A stretch of DNA of 20,412 nucleotides, taken from the NCBI GenBank assembly GCA_964406575.1, contig CAYOSH010000053.1:1-20412 (forward strand). Reading direction: 5' to 3'. Shown here piece by piece: positions 6,977-13,911 of this stretch; the first letter of the stretch is position 1, and every line of letters begins with the position of its first letter. A program made the position numbers and the translations under genes. This DNA is from WTAW01 sp964406575. GTDB lineage: Bacteria; Acidobacteriota; Aminicenantia; Aminicenantales; Aminicenantaceae. The notes beneath the pieces were generated by a model. The model saw only the letters and a program-made list of their open reading frames with translations. It did not search any database and was not told where the DNA came from.

Positions 6977-7152
6977 CCGAAACATCCATATGCCAGAATA
7001 ATTTTTATGTCTTAGGCAAGAATTTAATTGGGGTGACCCTATCCGTCCAACCCTTCATATGGTATTCCCCACAATACCATTGGCGCACTCAATAGCGCAA
7101 TTTAATTTCATGCCATCACGGTTTTAATGATCCAACGGATTGCATCGAAGAT
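6977..7152. other. Intergenic region upstream of otsAB
   Basis: Non-coding DNA between the SDR remnant and the trehalose gene. It holds the hairpin at 7059-7080; no open frame here is recognisable. Confidence 0.4.
7059..7080. repeat. Perfect 8-bp inverted repeat with 6-base loop
   Basis: ATGGTATT (7059-7066), loop CCCCAC, then AATACCAT (7073-7080). No T-run follows, so it is not a standard terminator. It lies about 70 bp before the putative otsAB promoter and could be a regulator site or an RNA hairpin. Confidence 0.4.
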
Positions 7153-7181
7153 TTGAAATTTTTAGGGCTACGGGGTAGACT
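7153..7181 (+). promoter_or_regulatory. Candidate sigma-70 type promoter of otsAB
   Basis: TTGAAA (7153-7158), a 17-base spacer, then TAGACT (7176-7181). The predicted start is ~7188, about 10 bases before ATG 7199. That leaves a very short leader without a Shine-Dalgarno sequence. Confidence 0.4.
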
Positions 7182-7198
7182 ATAAGTAAGTTTCTTTC

Positions 7199-9409
7199 AT
7201 GCTATTAGCTAAACAAAAATCAGGCCGTTTGATCATTGTCTCCAACCGGCTTCCTGTGACCATAACAAAAAGAAAAGGGAAAATCACCGTCCAACCAAGT
7301 CCAGGAGGGCTGGCAACAGCGCTCCGCGCTCTGGAGACCGATCAAGACGTTGTTTTCGTAGGATGGCCGGGTTATATACCAGAAAGCCGCAAGGAGCAAG
7401 AATTCATCGAATCGACGCTGAGAGAAAAGCATAACTGCTATTCGATTTTTCTGAAGCGCAGGGAAATTGATAAATACTACTATGGCTTTGCCAATCGAAC
7501 CCTTTGGCCCCTTTTCCACTATTTTACCTCTTATTGCACGTTTGAAAAATCGGAGTGGGATGTCTACCATCGCGTCAACCAGAAGTTTTTCAAGGAGATT
7601 GTCAGCCTCTCCGATGGGACGGAGACCTTCTGGATTCATGATTATCACTTGATGCTGTTGCCGAATCTGTTGCGGACATATTTTCCCAAAACCGATATAG
7701 GATTCTTCCTTCATATTCCTTTTCCCTCATCAGAAATATATCGCATACTTCCTTGGCGTAATGAGGTACTGGAAGGCATCTTGGGAGCCGACCTGGTCGG
7801 TTTTCATACTTATGAATACGCCCGCCACTTTTTGAGCAGTGTTCTGCGTCTTTTAGGGCATGAGCATGAATTCGGCGCCATTTCTATCGGGAATCGAATA
7901 GTTTTGGTGGATAATTTTCCCATGGGTGTCGATGCTCATAATATCGTGAGTCTGCTCGAGCAGGAAACGACGCAAAACGAAATAGTGAAGTTCGAGAAGA
8001 TGGTTCAAAAAAAAGACCGGAGGGTCATCCTATCCGTCGACCGGCTTGACTATTCAAAAGGCATTCCGCACCGATTGATTGCAATTGAGAGTTTTCTTTT
8101 AAAGTATCCGGAGTGGCGAGAGAAGTGCGTGTATATTATGCTCTGTGTGCCTTCAAGGACTAAAGTCAGGGATTATGCTCTTCTCAAACAGGAGGTCGAA
8201 AGTTTGGTGGGAAAGATCAACGGCCGTTTCGGCACTCCCGGCTGGATGCCGATTTATTACATGTATCGCTCTCTTCCTTTTCAGCGGCTGCTTCCTCTCT
8301 ATGCACTCGCCGACATTGCTTTGGTCACGCCCCTGCGAGACGGCATGAATCTTGTGGCGAAAGAATATGTCGCTTCGCGGATGGATGAAACGGGTGTTCT
8401 TATTTTAAGCGGTACAGCTGGCGCAGAGGCCGAGCTGGGCGAGGCCCTGGTTGTTAATGTTTACAGTAAAGACGATATTGTCAATGCCCTCGTCCAGGCT
8501 TTGAAGATGCCGGAGGATGAGCAGTCCCAGCGGATGAAGGCCATGAGGCAACGCATCTTCGAGTATAATATCCATCGCTGGACCAGAAGTTTTATTGCAG
8601 GGATCGAAGAAGCTAAAAAACGAAAGGCTCAAAGGGAATACCGAAAGCTTTCGGAGAAGTGGAAAAAACAGCTTCTCTCCGATTACAAGAGGAGCACAAG
8701 ACGCCTTTTGCTTTTTGACTATGATGGAACATTGATTTCATTTAGCGGGAGGCCCCAGGACGCTAAGCCGGATACGGAACTCAAAAGGTTACTCCTTCTT
8801 CTAGCGAAGCGGCGCAAGAATCATCTCGCTATCGTCAGCGGCCGCGACCGTTCAACCATGGACCACTGGTTGGGAGATATTCCGTGCACTTTGGTTGCCG
8901 AGCATGGGGCTTGGATCCGTGTGGATAAGAATTCAGGCTGGGAAGCCCAAAAGACCGTGTCCCACAACTGGAAATCCCAAGTGATGCCCATTCTGAAGAC
9001 TTATATGGCGCGGGTTCCAGGGGCACTTGTTGAGGAAAAGGAGTTCGGGCTGGCCTGGCACTACCGTAAAGCCAATCCTGAATTGGGGGAAATTCGCTCG
9101 CATGAGCTGTTCGATAACCTCAACGAGTTTTTGGCGAACACGGATCTGCAACTCATGCATGGAAAGAAGGTGATCGAGGTGCGGCAGGGCGGAATCAACA
9201 AGGGCCAGGTAGCCAAGGCGTTAATGAAAATGGATACCTTTGACTTCGTGCTCGCTATCGGGGACGACTGGACCGATGAAGATCTGTTCAAGGCTTTGCC
9301 CAGAGGCGCTTACTCCATCAAAATCGGTTTTGGTGCGACAAAGGCGCAATTTTTTCTCGAGTCACCCCAGACCTGCCGTCGTTTTTTACACGATCTTGCT
9401 AAGCAATGA
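7199..9409 (+). CDS. otsAB: Bifunctional trehalose-6-phosphate synthase / trehalose-6-phosphate phosphatase
   Basis: A 736-aa fusion that makes trehalose from UDP-glucose (or another NDP-glucose) and glucose-6-phosphate through trehalose-6-phosphate, for osmotic and desiccation protection. The GT20 synthase half (~9-470) shows VSNRLPVT, FVGWPGYIP, WIHDYHLMLLPNLLR, GFFLHIPFPSSEIYRILPWR, GADLVGFHTYEYARHF, VDRLDYSKGI and LRDGMNLVAKEY, with the usual sugar-nucleotide and phosphate contacts. The HAD-type phosphatase half (~495-736) shows FDYDGTLI (nucleophile and acid Asp, ~505-512), IVSGRD, AEHGAW and IGDDWTDEDLF (metal-binding Asp). Both halves look fully active. There is no good ribosome site before ATG 7199, but conserved sequence starts at residue ~10, so the start is near. 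It is apparently monocistronic, and a TPR remnant follows. Confidence 0.97.
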   Translation: MLLAKQKSGRLIIVSNRLPVTITKRKGKITVQPSPGGLATALRALETDQDVVFVGWPGYIPESRKEQEFIESTLREKHNCYSIFLKRREIDKYYYGFANRTLWPLFHYFTSYCTFEKSEWDVYHRVNQKFFKEIVSLSDGTETFWIHDYHLMLLPNLLRTYFPKTDIGFFLHIPFPSSEIYRILPWRNEVLEGILGADLVGFHTYEYARHFLSSVLRLLGHEHEFGAISIGNRIVLVDNFPMGVDAHNIVSLLEQETTQNEIVKFEKMVQKKDRRVILSVDRLDYSKGIPHRLIAIESFLLKYPEWREKCVYIMLCVPSRTKVRDYALLKQEVESLVGKINGRFGTPGWMPIYYMYRSLPFQRLLPLYALADIALVTPLRDGMNLVAKEYVASRMDETGVLILSGTAGAEAELGEALVVNVYSKDDIVNALVQALKMPEDEQSQRMKAMRQRIFEYNIHRWTRSFIAGIEEAKKRKAQREYRKLSEKWKKQLLSDYKRSTRRLLLFDYDGTLISFSGRPQDAKPDTELKRLLLLLAKRRKNHLAIVSGRDRSTMDHWLGDIPCTLVAEHGAWIRVDKNSGWEAQKTVSHNWKSQVMPILKTYMARVPGALVEEKEFGLAWHYRKANPELGEIRSHELFDNLNEFLANTDLQLMHGKKVIEVRQGGINKGQVAKALMKMDTFDFVLAIGDDWTDEDLFKALPRGAYSIKIGFGATKAQFFLESPQTCRRFLHDLAKQ

Positions 9410-9452
9410 CGATCAGAGGTTTGTGTTTAATCCTCTTCCAATAATGATCCCA

Positions 9453-9501
9453 TATTTTCAACAATTTTCAGCATATTCTGTCACACCGGTGACCTCAGGG
9501 A
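9453..9501 (+). repeat. Dispersed intergenic repeat, copy 1
   Basis: It begins with the 18-mer TATTTTCAACAATTTTCA and continues, after 5 bases, with TTCTGTCACACC then GGTGAC. It shares the exact 18-mer and 12-mer, at identical spacing, with the copy at 13572. GTCAC-ACCG-GTGAC forms a small perfect hairpin here. The copy ends where a TPR remnant begins. Confidence 0.6.
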
Positions 9502-9715
9502 AGGAATCCATCTTCAAATCCAGGCGAATACCATTGACAAGCGCATGGAATGGATTGACTCCCTGGCGATCAAATCCGATTTTGGCTCGGACTTGAAGAT
9601 TTCCTATATTTACGCCCTGAGAGAAGATTACGATGAGGCTTGGAAATGGCTAGAACAATTCATCACGCAAGCTCCATCCCCAGGCTTGAAACACGAAGGA
9701 GACTGGCTGGTTTGA
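9494..9715 (+). pseudogene. Internal fragment of a TPR protein
   Basis: An open frame to TGA 9713-9715 reads helical, TPR-like sequence: ALREDYDEAWKWLEQFITQA, then PSPGLKHEGDWL. This resembles the TPR tails of large serine/threonine-kinase or cyclase proteins. There is no start codon with a ribosome site; the frame runs straight out of repeat copy 1, and both ends of the protein are missing. It could come from the same family as the TPR remnants at 16335-17000. Confidence 0.5.
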
Positions 9716-9789
9716 AGAGCGAAGATCCATAGAATTTATATCACCAGATAAAAGTTAAGATGTCGGTTTCATTTTTCTTCGTCATTCTC

Positions 9790-10236
9790 TTATAGATTTT
9801 TTTGAGGATCTTTATTCTTAACAACGCGCCAAATTTCCTTAATGAGTTCCTCGGCATCTGCGATCGCTTGCTCGGCCTCTTGTCTGGGAATTGGTCTGTT
9901 TGGTTCATAAATAAAATCATGCCTTTTTCTTCGCATGCGGTCAAACTTATGAATCAATTCCTTGATTTCATTGCCAAATACTACGCTTGCAAATCGAACC
10001 GCTGTTGCGTGTTGATCTTTTCCTAGAGGTCTATATCCAAAGGACATCATCAGAGCACGACCTGCGCGGAGCATTGCATGATAAGCAATGGCATACGACC
10101 ATGCTTCGTCTATGGTCAGGTTGAATTTAGAGGTTTGAAGATCTTGCCTTGATCGTGAAAGGAAATTGTATATCTGTTTGAAGTTGATTTTTGTCCTTCT
10201 AATAAGACCTTTGTTCTCAAGCTCATCAAATTGCAT
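9790..10236 (-). CDS. HEPN-domain toxin of a HEPN/MNT toxin-antitoxin pair
   Basis: A 148-aa all-helical HEPN protein with the expected RNase motif near the end, R100-MRRKR-H106 followed by DFIY110. This fits Rx(4-6)H with HxxxY. In characterised HEPN/MNT (type VII) pairs the HEPN protein is an RNase, and its Tyr in this motif is nucleotidylated and silenced by the MNT partner. The helix with EAWSYAIAYHAMLRAGRALM (~44-63) is typical of the family. Its start codon lies inside the end of the upstream nucleotidyltransferase gene (11-bp overlap, ATGCAATTTGA), so translation should be coupled. The AT-rich composition differs from the flanks, as is common for mobile toxin-antitoxin modules. Confidence 0.87.
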   Translation of the reverse strand: MQFDELENKGLIRRTKINFKQIYNFLSRSRQDLQTSKFNLTIDEAWSYAIAYHAMLRAGRALMMSFGYRPLGKDQHATAVRFASVVFGNEIKELIHKFDRMRRKRHDFIYEPNRPIPRQEAEQAIADAEELIKEIWRVVKNKDPQKNL

Positions 10237-10810
10237 TTTCTGAGCCTTTAAGCATTATTTTTGCCTCTGATAATACTTCTGAGATAAAAGCATCTTTTAT
10301 CTTTTTCCGCTCCTCATATTCTTCCCGGTCAAAGCAGATGTAATTTATCTCTCTATTTATTGAATATTCTAGCCCGCTGATCAATTCATTCAGATCGGTT
10401 AAATCGGGTTTTCCAACTATGATAACGTCCACATCGCTGCTCTCAGTCTCTTTTCCTGTAGCGTAAGATCCATATATAAAAGCGGCTTCTATCCCCTTCA
10501 ATTTTGCCATAGCCTCTTTCAAAAGCCCCAAGACTCCTGTTGTTTTAAAAATGATGCCTTTCAATTCAGGATACAGGAAAAAATCTTCGTTTACTGAATA
10601 AAACTTTTGATTTCCCTGTTTTTCACTTATCAGCAAACCGAGACTTTCAAGATTTTGCAATTCTCTACTTATGTTTTTAGCTTCTTCATTTATCTTTCTT
10701 TCAAGTTCACGAATGTAGAAACGGGCATTAGGGAGACTCAGAAAAACATCTAGAAGCTTTGTCCTAATTTTAGACGAAAATAAGTGACTTATAATCTCAA
10801 AATTCTTCAT
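10226..10810 (-). CDS. MNT-type nucleotidyltransferase antitoxin with N-terminal winged-helix domain
   Basis: A 194-aa protein with two parts. Residues ~5-75 form a winged helix-turn-helix (KIRTKLLDVFLSLPNARFYI, ELERKI, NISRELQNLESLGLL, then a wing QGNQKFYSV). Residues ~105-190 are a minimal nucleotidyltransferase with GSYATGKETESSDVDVIIVG (114-133), giving the G-S and D-x-D catalytic signatures. As antitoxin it is expected to AMPylate or otherwise modify the HEPN partner; the fused DNA-binding domain suggests autoregulation through the palindromes at 10812-10849. I chose ATG 10810 rather than GTG 10849 because the longer start would place both operator palindromes inside the coding region. 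No Shine-Dalgarno precedes ATG 10810, so translation may be leaderless or weak. It is the first gene of a two-gene operon. Confidence 0.88.
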   Translation of the reverse strand: MKNFEIISHLFSSKIRTKLLDVFLSLPNARFYIRELERKINEEAKNISRELQNLESLGLLISEKQGNQKFYSVNEDFFLYPELKGIIFKTTGVLGLLKEAMAKLKGIEAAFIYGSYATGKETESSDVDVIIVGKPDLTDLNELISGLEYSINREINYICFDREEYEERKKIKDAFISEVLSEAKIMLKGSENAI

Positions 10811-10811
10811 T

Positions 10812-10849
10812 GTGGTATATTTTACCACGAGTGTGGTATATTTTACCAC
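10812..10849. promoter_or_regulatory. Tandem operator: two identical 17-bp palindromes
   Basis: GTGGTATATTTTACCAC occurs at 10812-10828 and again, identically, at 10833-10849. Each is an inverted repeat (GTGGTA / TACCAC). The 21-bp centre-to-centre distance is two turns of the helix, so two dimers would bind the same face. On the minus strand a TTGAAA and an 18-base-spaced TATACC overlap the distal palindrome, so binding would block transcription of the HEPN/MNT operon. Confidence 0.78.
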
Positions 10850-10855
10850 GATTTA

Positions 10856-10894
10856 AATTTTCAAAATTTTTTGTCACATCAATGGCACACGAGG
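10856..10894 (+). repeat. Dispersed intergenic repeat, copy 2
   Basis: Aligns without gaps over 39 bases with 13582-13620, with 6 mismatches. It includes TGTCACATCAATGGCACACG against TGTCACACCAGTGGCACACG. It lies just upstream of the toxin-antitoxin promoter. Confidence 0.6.
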
Positions 10895-11114
10895 ATTAGT
10901 CAATATTACTTCTACAAATTAGCATTGGTAAATCAGCTCTCTATAAAACCAATACAATTTTAGTATTTATAACACCATTAGAATAAGATCCTATATACTC
11001 CGCAGGGGCCTATTACTAATTGTATGGTTATTCCCCCCCTCTTATACAATTCAAATAATAGCATACAAGGATTTAATTCAATTTCCTTGAATTTGATATT
11101 CTTTTGCCAGCATT
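10895..11114. other. AT-rich intergenic region between the toxin-antitoxin operon and the M24 remnant
   Basis: No gene is seen. A 6-bp inverted repeat, CAAGGA / TCCTTG with a 12-base loop, lies near 11068-11091, before the next ribosome site. Function unknown. Confidence 0.35.
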
Positions 11115-11130
11115 GAAAGGAGGCTATCTC

Positions 11131-11562
11131 ATGTCAACTCGAAAAGTTTTTTTTGCAATTCTTTGTTCGTCCATGTTTTTGGATCTATGCCATGTGGCAA
11201 CGGCCAAACCCTCGCCAACTGATGCGGAAATGGCCAGTCAGCAGGCTCAGGAAAAGTATGATCTGAAGGAATGGAATAATCGGATTCGCCGGGAAAAGTT
11301 CGACATCGTCTTGCCTTTAGCCATGCGGAAGAATAATGTCGACATGTGGATCCACGTGATGAGAGTAGCAATTCGTGATCCTTTTGGCGCAGAAGACCTT
11401 GGCAGTACCTCCGGCGTTTTCGTCTTCACGGACCGTGGCGGGGACAGAATCGAACGCGCGGTTCTCGGACGCCGCTGGGGAGCTACGCATCGTGGACGGG
11501 TGGAGTGGAAGACCAATTTCCTGCCTGGATTTTTTTCCTCACGGATTTTACCGAAGAATTAG
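11131..11562 (+). pseudogene. N-terminal fragment of a secreted M24-type (Xaa-Pro aminopeptidase-like) peptidase
   Basis: AGGAGG (11118-11123) precedes ATG 11131. A signal peptide (~1-26, ending near ATA-KP) follows. Then comes sequence resembling the N-terminal creatinase-like region of M24 metallopeptidases: EWNNRIRREKFDIVLPLAM, NNVDMWIHVMR, and GVFVFTDRGGDRIERAVLG. After about residue 112 the similarity ends and a Trp/Arg-rich run leads to a stop at 11560-11562. The metal-binding catalytic domain (about 300 residues) is absent. No other frame resumes it before the convergent GH2 gene, whose 3' end overlaps this ORF by 4 bp. Family assignment is from memory of the N-terminal motif, so moderate. 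Confidence 0.55.
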
Positions 11563-13433
11563 TCTTGCCTTTTCTCGATTGCAGCGGGTGAGCTGAAGAT
11601 CTTTCTCAGGCGTTCTGCATTGAACTTCAGCTTCCGGTCATAAGTGTAAACACCGTTCACTTCCTGTTCTATGTCGTAGAGTTCTGTATAGCAAAATCCG
11701 GAAATATTGGGATGATTCGTAAGAATGACTGTTAACTGCTCAATCAAATCTTCAACCTCTTCGCCACTTTTCCCCATTCCCCAGGACTCCCTTACACAGT
11801 GCTCGGCCACCGGCATTGAAGCAAATTCTTCTGTCCAAAAAGTTCCGCCGTATTCGTCAACCATATAAGGCTGCCCTTCGTAAGGTACTGAATGACTGGA
11901 AGAATTGAGACGGAATCCCTCGCGTTTATCCGGAGCGACATTAACATAATTTTCTTGAAATACTTTCGGGTCTTGCTCATAGTCATGGACTGTGTAGATG
12001 TCGGTGAAGACATGGACATATCCGCTGGTATCATTGACCGGACGGGTTGGATCCAGGTGATGGGTTAAGTCTACAGTTTCTCTTATGGCACGGCGGTGTA
12101 ATTCAGGATTTTCCCTGGCATCACTGGGTGTAGTTTCGTTAAATGGCGTCCACGCAATAATAGAGGGATGATTCCTGTCTCTCATCAATACCTCTCTCCA
12201 TTCTCTATTGTGATTGCGGACAGCCTGCGGGTCTCCAAGGTCCAAACCCCAGTCTGCAAACTCTCCCCAGGTGAGATAGCCCAGCCTATCGGCCCAGTAA
12301 TGGAATCTCTCGGGGAATACCTTCTGGTGTAACCGGGCTCCGTTGAAACCCACAGCAAGGGATAACTCAATATCCTTTTTCAGGGCCTCATCGCTGGGAG
12401 CACTCCAGATCCCATCCGGATAGAAGCCCTGATCCAGTACAAACCGGAGGAAGATAGGTTCATTGTTCAGGTAGAACTTATTGCCCTCTATATGAAACTT
12501 CCGGAGACCTGCATAACTCTCGACTGAATCTATGACCTTGCCCCCAGAGAGAAGTTCAAAACGCAGGCCATAGAGATAGGGATGGGATGGACTCCAGTGA
12601 TGGGGATCATCCAGCTCAAGAATAACTGAAGCGCCTGTGGATGCAGATAGACTTTTGGATTTAATCTTTTCACCCTCCTCTGAGTAGAGGACAGCACGAA
12701 ACTCCATACCACGTCTGCAATTTTCTAGAACAGGAGTGAGGATGAATCGACTCTTGTCTAGATCTGGGACTATGTGAACAGACTGGATATAGCTTTTCGG
12801 TCTTGCCTCAAGCCATACCGTCTGCCAGATACCAGTGGTACGCCTGTACATAACTCCATGGGACTTTAATCGCTGGCTCTGTTTACCTGCCGGTTGTATC
12901 CTGGAACGTACATCATCCACCGCACAGACCACCAGGTTATTCTTAGCCTCCTTCAGGGTATCGGTTATCTCGAAGGAAAAGGAGGCGCCGCCTCCGTAGT
13001 GATGTCCAACCGGCTTACCGTTAATCCATGCCCGGCAATCGTAATCAACGGCTCCAAAATGGAGAAAGATGTGATTGCCCTTCCAATTTTCGGGAACTTC
13101 AAAAGTCCTGTGATACCATACCGAGGGCATGAAATCGGTATACTGTATACCGGAGAGCGTACTCTCTGGAGGAAAGGGTATCTTAATCTTCCTGCTGAAG
13201 CTAGATGGATCCTCCATCCAACCCTTCTCCACTCCCGACCTGCCAAAATCAAACTCAAAGTTCCACTCTCCATTCAGGTTTATCCAAGCGGGTCGGTAAA
13301 ACTGGGGTTTTGGATGTTCAGGATGAGGGGGATCGGAAGGGGAAGCGAAAAAGTTGAGAGAGGGTATCAGGAGTAAGAAACTCAGTACTCCAATGCTCAA
13401 TTTAATCTTTAAAAAAAGTAGCTTTATCATCAT
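11559..13433 (-). CDS. Secreted glycoside hydrolase family 2 enzyme (beta-galactosidase/beta-glucuronidase-like)
   Basis: A 624-aa protein with an N-terminal signal sequence (~8-30, cleavage near FFASP). Domains are a jelly-roll sugar-binding domain (~45-205; LNGEWNFEFD, WYHRTFEVP, LHFGAVDYDCRAWINGKPVG), an Ig-like domain (~210-315) and a TIM barrel (~320-610). In the barrel, WTPFNETTP supplies the acid/base Glu (~E433) and MVDEYGGTF the nucleophile (~E527), so it should be active as a retaining exo-glycosidase on periplasmic or external oligosaccharides. The exact sugar cannot be read. GGAGGG just upstream supports the tandem ATG start at 13433/13430. It stands alone and is transcribed towards the M24 remnant; a LacI/CcpA-type operator candidate lies in its upstream region (13470-13483). 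Confidence 0.92.
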   Translation of the reverse strand: MMIKLLFLKIKLSIGVLSFLLLIPSLNFFASPSDPPHPEHPKPQFYRPAWINLNGEWNFEFDFGRSGVEKGWMEDPSSFSRKIKIPFPPESTLSGIQYTDFMPSVWYHRTFEVPENWKGNHIFLHFGAVDYDCRAWINGKPVGHHYGGGASFSFEITDTLKEAKNNLVVCAVDDVRSRIQPAGKQSQRLKSHGVMYRRTTGIWQTVWLEARPKSYIQSVHIVPDLDKSRFILTPVLENCRRGMEFRAVLYSEEGEKIKSKSLSASTGASVILELDDPHHWSPSHPYLYGLRFELLSGGKVIDSVESYAGLRKFHIEGNKFYLNNEPIFLRFVLDQGFYPDGIWSAPSDEALKKDIELSLAVGFNGARLHQKVFPERFHYWADRLGYLTWGEFADWGLDLGDPQAVRNHNREWREVLMRDRNHPSIIAWTPFNETTPSDARENPELHRRAIRETVDLTHHLDPTRPVNDTSGYVHVFTDIYTVHDYEQDPKVFQENYVNVAPDKREGFRLNSSSHSVPYEGQPYMVDEYGGTFWTEEFASMPVAEHCVRESWGMGKSGEEVEDLIEQLTVILTNHPNISGFCYTELYDIEQEVNGVYTYDRKLKFNAERLRKIFSSPAAIEKRQD

Positions 13434-13469
13434 TTTACCCTCCTTCTTTCACTTAAGACTAATAAAAAT

Positions 13470-13483
13470 AAGGAACGCTTTCA
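13470..13483 (-). promoter_or_regulatory. Candidate LacI-family (cre-like) operator upstream of the GH2 gene
   Basis: Minus-strand TGAAAGCGTTCCTT matches 12 of 14 positions of the cre pattern TGWAARCGYTWNCW. It lies about 40 bp before the GH2 start. LacI-family control would fit a sugar-degrading gene, but no such regulator is in the window. Confidence 0.3.
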
Positions 13484-13546
13484 AGTGATTCCAAAGGGAA
13501 CACATTCAAACAAGAAAAATTCCCCCAAAAATGGTACATTCTCTAG

Positions 13547-13559
13547 GTTCGAATCGAAC
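13547..13559. repeat. Short perfect palindrome GTTCGAATCGAAC
   Basis: Six-base arms around one central base, about 115 bp upstream of the GH2 start and 13 bp before repeat copy 3. It could be an operator; there is no further evidence. Confidence 0.3.
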
Positions 13560-13571
13560 AGAATCTCACCG

Positions 13572-13620
13572 TATTTTCAACAATTTTCAACGTTTTCTGT
13601 CACACCAGTGGCACACGGGG
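13572..13620 (+). repeat. Dispersed intergenic repeat, copy 3
   Basis: TATTTTCAACAATTTTCA, 5 bases, TTCTGTCACACC, then AGTGGCACACGGGG. It shares its first half exactly with copy 1 and its second half closely with copy 2, so it is the best reference copy. It sits between the divergent GH2 and sulfatase-like genes. Confidence 0.65.
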
Positions 13621-13761
13621 AGAGGTCTGTTTTTGGTATAAATTGACATCACATCCTTCCTATGATAAGAGCTATGATAGCCTTGATGGGGAAAAGCTAA
13701 TACGCCATTAGCCATGAATTTTTCTTTGATCCGTCAGAAATACAATAAAAGGGGGTAAAAA
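13621..13761. other. Leader region of the sulfatase-like gene
   Basis: Contains TTGACA near 13645 without a convincing -10 element at standard spacing. There is also a 6-bp hairpin, GCTAAT-ACGCC-ATTAGC (13696-13712), followed by a T-rich stretch that could act as a weak attenuator. AAGGGGGT at ~13750-13756 is a plausible ribosome site for ATG 13762. Confidence 0.35.
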
Positions 13762-13911
13762 ATGTATAAACCAAAAGGATTGATGTTTTTCACCTTAGGG
13801 ATAATGTTGATGGCATTTAGCTGCTCTTAACCTGAATCGGAACAACCGCTTCTCAGAGCCGACCTCCCTCTTCATTTAGAAGAACACATTGGTGATGCCA
13901 GAATCGAGGGT
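13762..13911 (+). pseudogene. Lipoprotein signal segment of the sulfatase-like gene, separated by an in-frame TAA
   Basis: ATG 13762 with a G-rich ribosome site starts MYKPKGLMFFTLGIMLMAFS followed by C21, a complete lipoprotein signal with lipobox AFSC. One Ser later comes TAA 13828-13830. The frame is exactly that of the downstream 783-aa ORF and stays open after the TAA (PESEQPLLRADLPLHLEEHI and onward). A single CAA-to-TAA change would explain it. So the natural gene very likely spans 13762-16263 and is now interrupted at codon 23. Readthrough, recoding or a sequence error are alternatives. Confidence 0.75.

Noticed and set aside
13546..13556. GGTTCGAATC, which resembles a tRNA T-loop
   Set aside because: The flanking bases do not form a T-stem or acceptor stem on either strand, so there is no tRNA; it is simply part of a palindrome.
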